From the IMG/VR virus record IMGVR_UViG_3300032797_000052, positions 1 through 59,888 of that record: a DNA stretch of 59,888 nt; one strand, 5' to 3'. Under the pieces are notes generated by a model, which worked only from the letters and a program-made list of their open reading frames with translations, made no database searches and had not been told where the DNA came from. A program made the translations under genes and the position numbers. This document shows positions 59,624 to 59,888 of the stretch, one piece after another. How positions within the stretch are numbered: position 1 is the stretch's first letter; each line of letters starts with the position of its first letter. Source of the stretch: a virus.

Positions 59624-59719
59624 TTACTTTATCAATATCCAAAATACTATAATAATTGTTAAACAAATTATAGTAGCCATTATAATACCTGTAATTTGTT
59701 CTCCGTTTAAAAGACACAT
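59624..59719 (-). CDS. 31-aa membrane micropeptide
   Basis: ATG at 59719 follows a weak GGAT site. Product MCLLNGEQITGI then a hydrophobic stretch of about 17 residues (IMATIICLTIIIVFWILI) and a final Lys. It lies 12 bp after the stop of the partial gene at the window edge. Evidence is the clear membrane span and the tight spacing only. Confidence 0.45.
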   Translation of the reverse strand: MCLLNGEQITGIIMATIICLTIIIVFWILIK

Positions 59720-59731
59720 AGGATATCCAAA

Positions 59732-59888
59732 TTATTTGCCTACTTTCTTTACAATCATCTTTGGACGAAACTTATCAATCTCTTTCCTAATAGCATTAAA
59801 TGTATCCCAATCAATTAAATAAGCATTGTTAAGAGCATCATCAACATCAACATAATCCTCACCGCTAGGAGAATAAATAACACCACTA
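59732..59888 (-). CDS. Hypothetical protein, N-terminus outside window
   Basis: The last 51 residues are present (beginning SGVIYSPSGEDYVDVDDALN and ending KVGK). It is acidic then basic at the end, with no motif. Open at the right edge and read leftward. Confidence 0.55.
   Translation of the reverse strand, partial: SGVIYSPSGEDYVDVDDALNNAYLIDWDTFNAIRKEIDKFRPKMIVKKVGK

Noticed and set aside
1-59888. Prophage signals: integrase, repressor or att site
   Set aside because: No serine or tyrosine integrase, Cro/CI-like pair or tRNA-end duplication was found in this window.

Overview
This window is one side of an AT-rich, strictly lytic-looking tailed bacteriophage genome, most likely a siphovirus. 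It carries a RecA-like recombinase, a family A DNA polymerase, a DnaB-like helicase, a large terminase, a portal, a major capsid protein, a single tail tube protein with no sheath gene, lambda G/GT-type chaperones read through a -1 frameshift site, and a 1518-residue tape measure. Starts follow strong AGGAGG-type ribosome binding sites, so the host is a bacterium. Its identity cannot be read from the sequence. No integrase, repressor or attachment site was seen.

Layout. 1-8270, minus strand: replication and recombination module, transcribed leftward from consensus promoters at 7841-7868 and 8410-8437, with a further perfect consensus promoter inside the recA-like gene. It encodes a membrane protein, DNA polymerase, RecA, an ssDNA-binding-like protein, helicase, a PD-(D/E)XK nuclease, an HNH nuclease and several very small proteins. 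8410-8482: a nearly symmetrical divergent promoter pair. 8504-11038, plus strand: a GC-rich foreign-looking gene pair, then small zinc-binding proteins. 11062-19840: a sugar and glycan cassette with two nucleotide-sugar epimerases, a C-methyltransferase-like protein, an FkbM methyltransferase, a cobalamin-type radical SAM enzyme and several glycosyltransferases. 19841-26031: terminase, portal, protease/scaffold, decoration-like and capsid proteins. 26093-36860: connector, adhesin and tail proteins, including a pectate-lyase-fold tailspike, a 16-copy repeat protein, a lectin-fold protein and a GT4 glycosyltransferase. 36979-51443: frameshifted chaperones, tape measure, hub proteins, two collagen-like fibre proteins, a second GT4 enzyme and a holin-like protein.

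52466-59888: a regulatory and early-type region unlike the rest. It holds a tRNA-Tyr on the plus strand and tRNA-Lys, tRNA-Ile(TAT) and tRNA-Leu on the minus strand. It also holds a PC4-like protein, zinc-ribbon and membrane micropeptides, many terminators, and long non-coding stretches packed with a GAGTA/TACTC motif, often as the palindrome TGAGTACTCA. In the same region are a 28-position imperfect stem with a pseudoknotted hairpin, a perfect 22-bp inverted repeat, a 33-nt block present twice, and a leader RNA shared by two unlinked genes on opposite strands.

Working hypothesis: the replication genes make DNA, the sugar cassette makes an unusual glycan that decorates virion fibres (two glycosyltransferases sit directly among adhesin and collagen-like genes), and the right-hand region runs early control through phage-specific RNA and DNA elements. 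The last two statements are inference.
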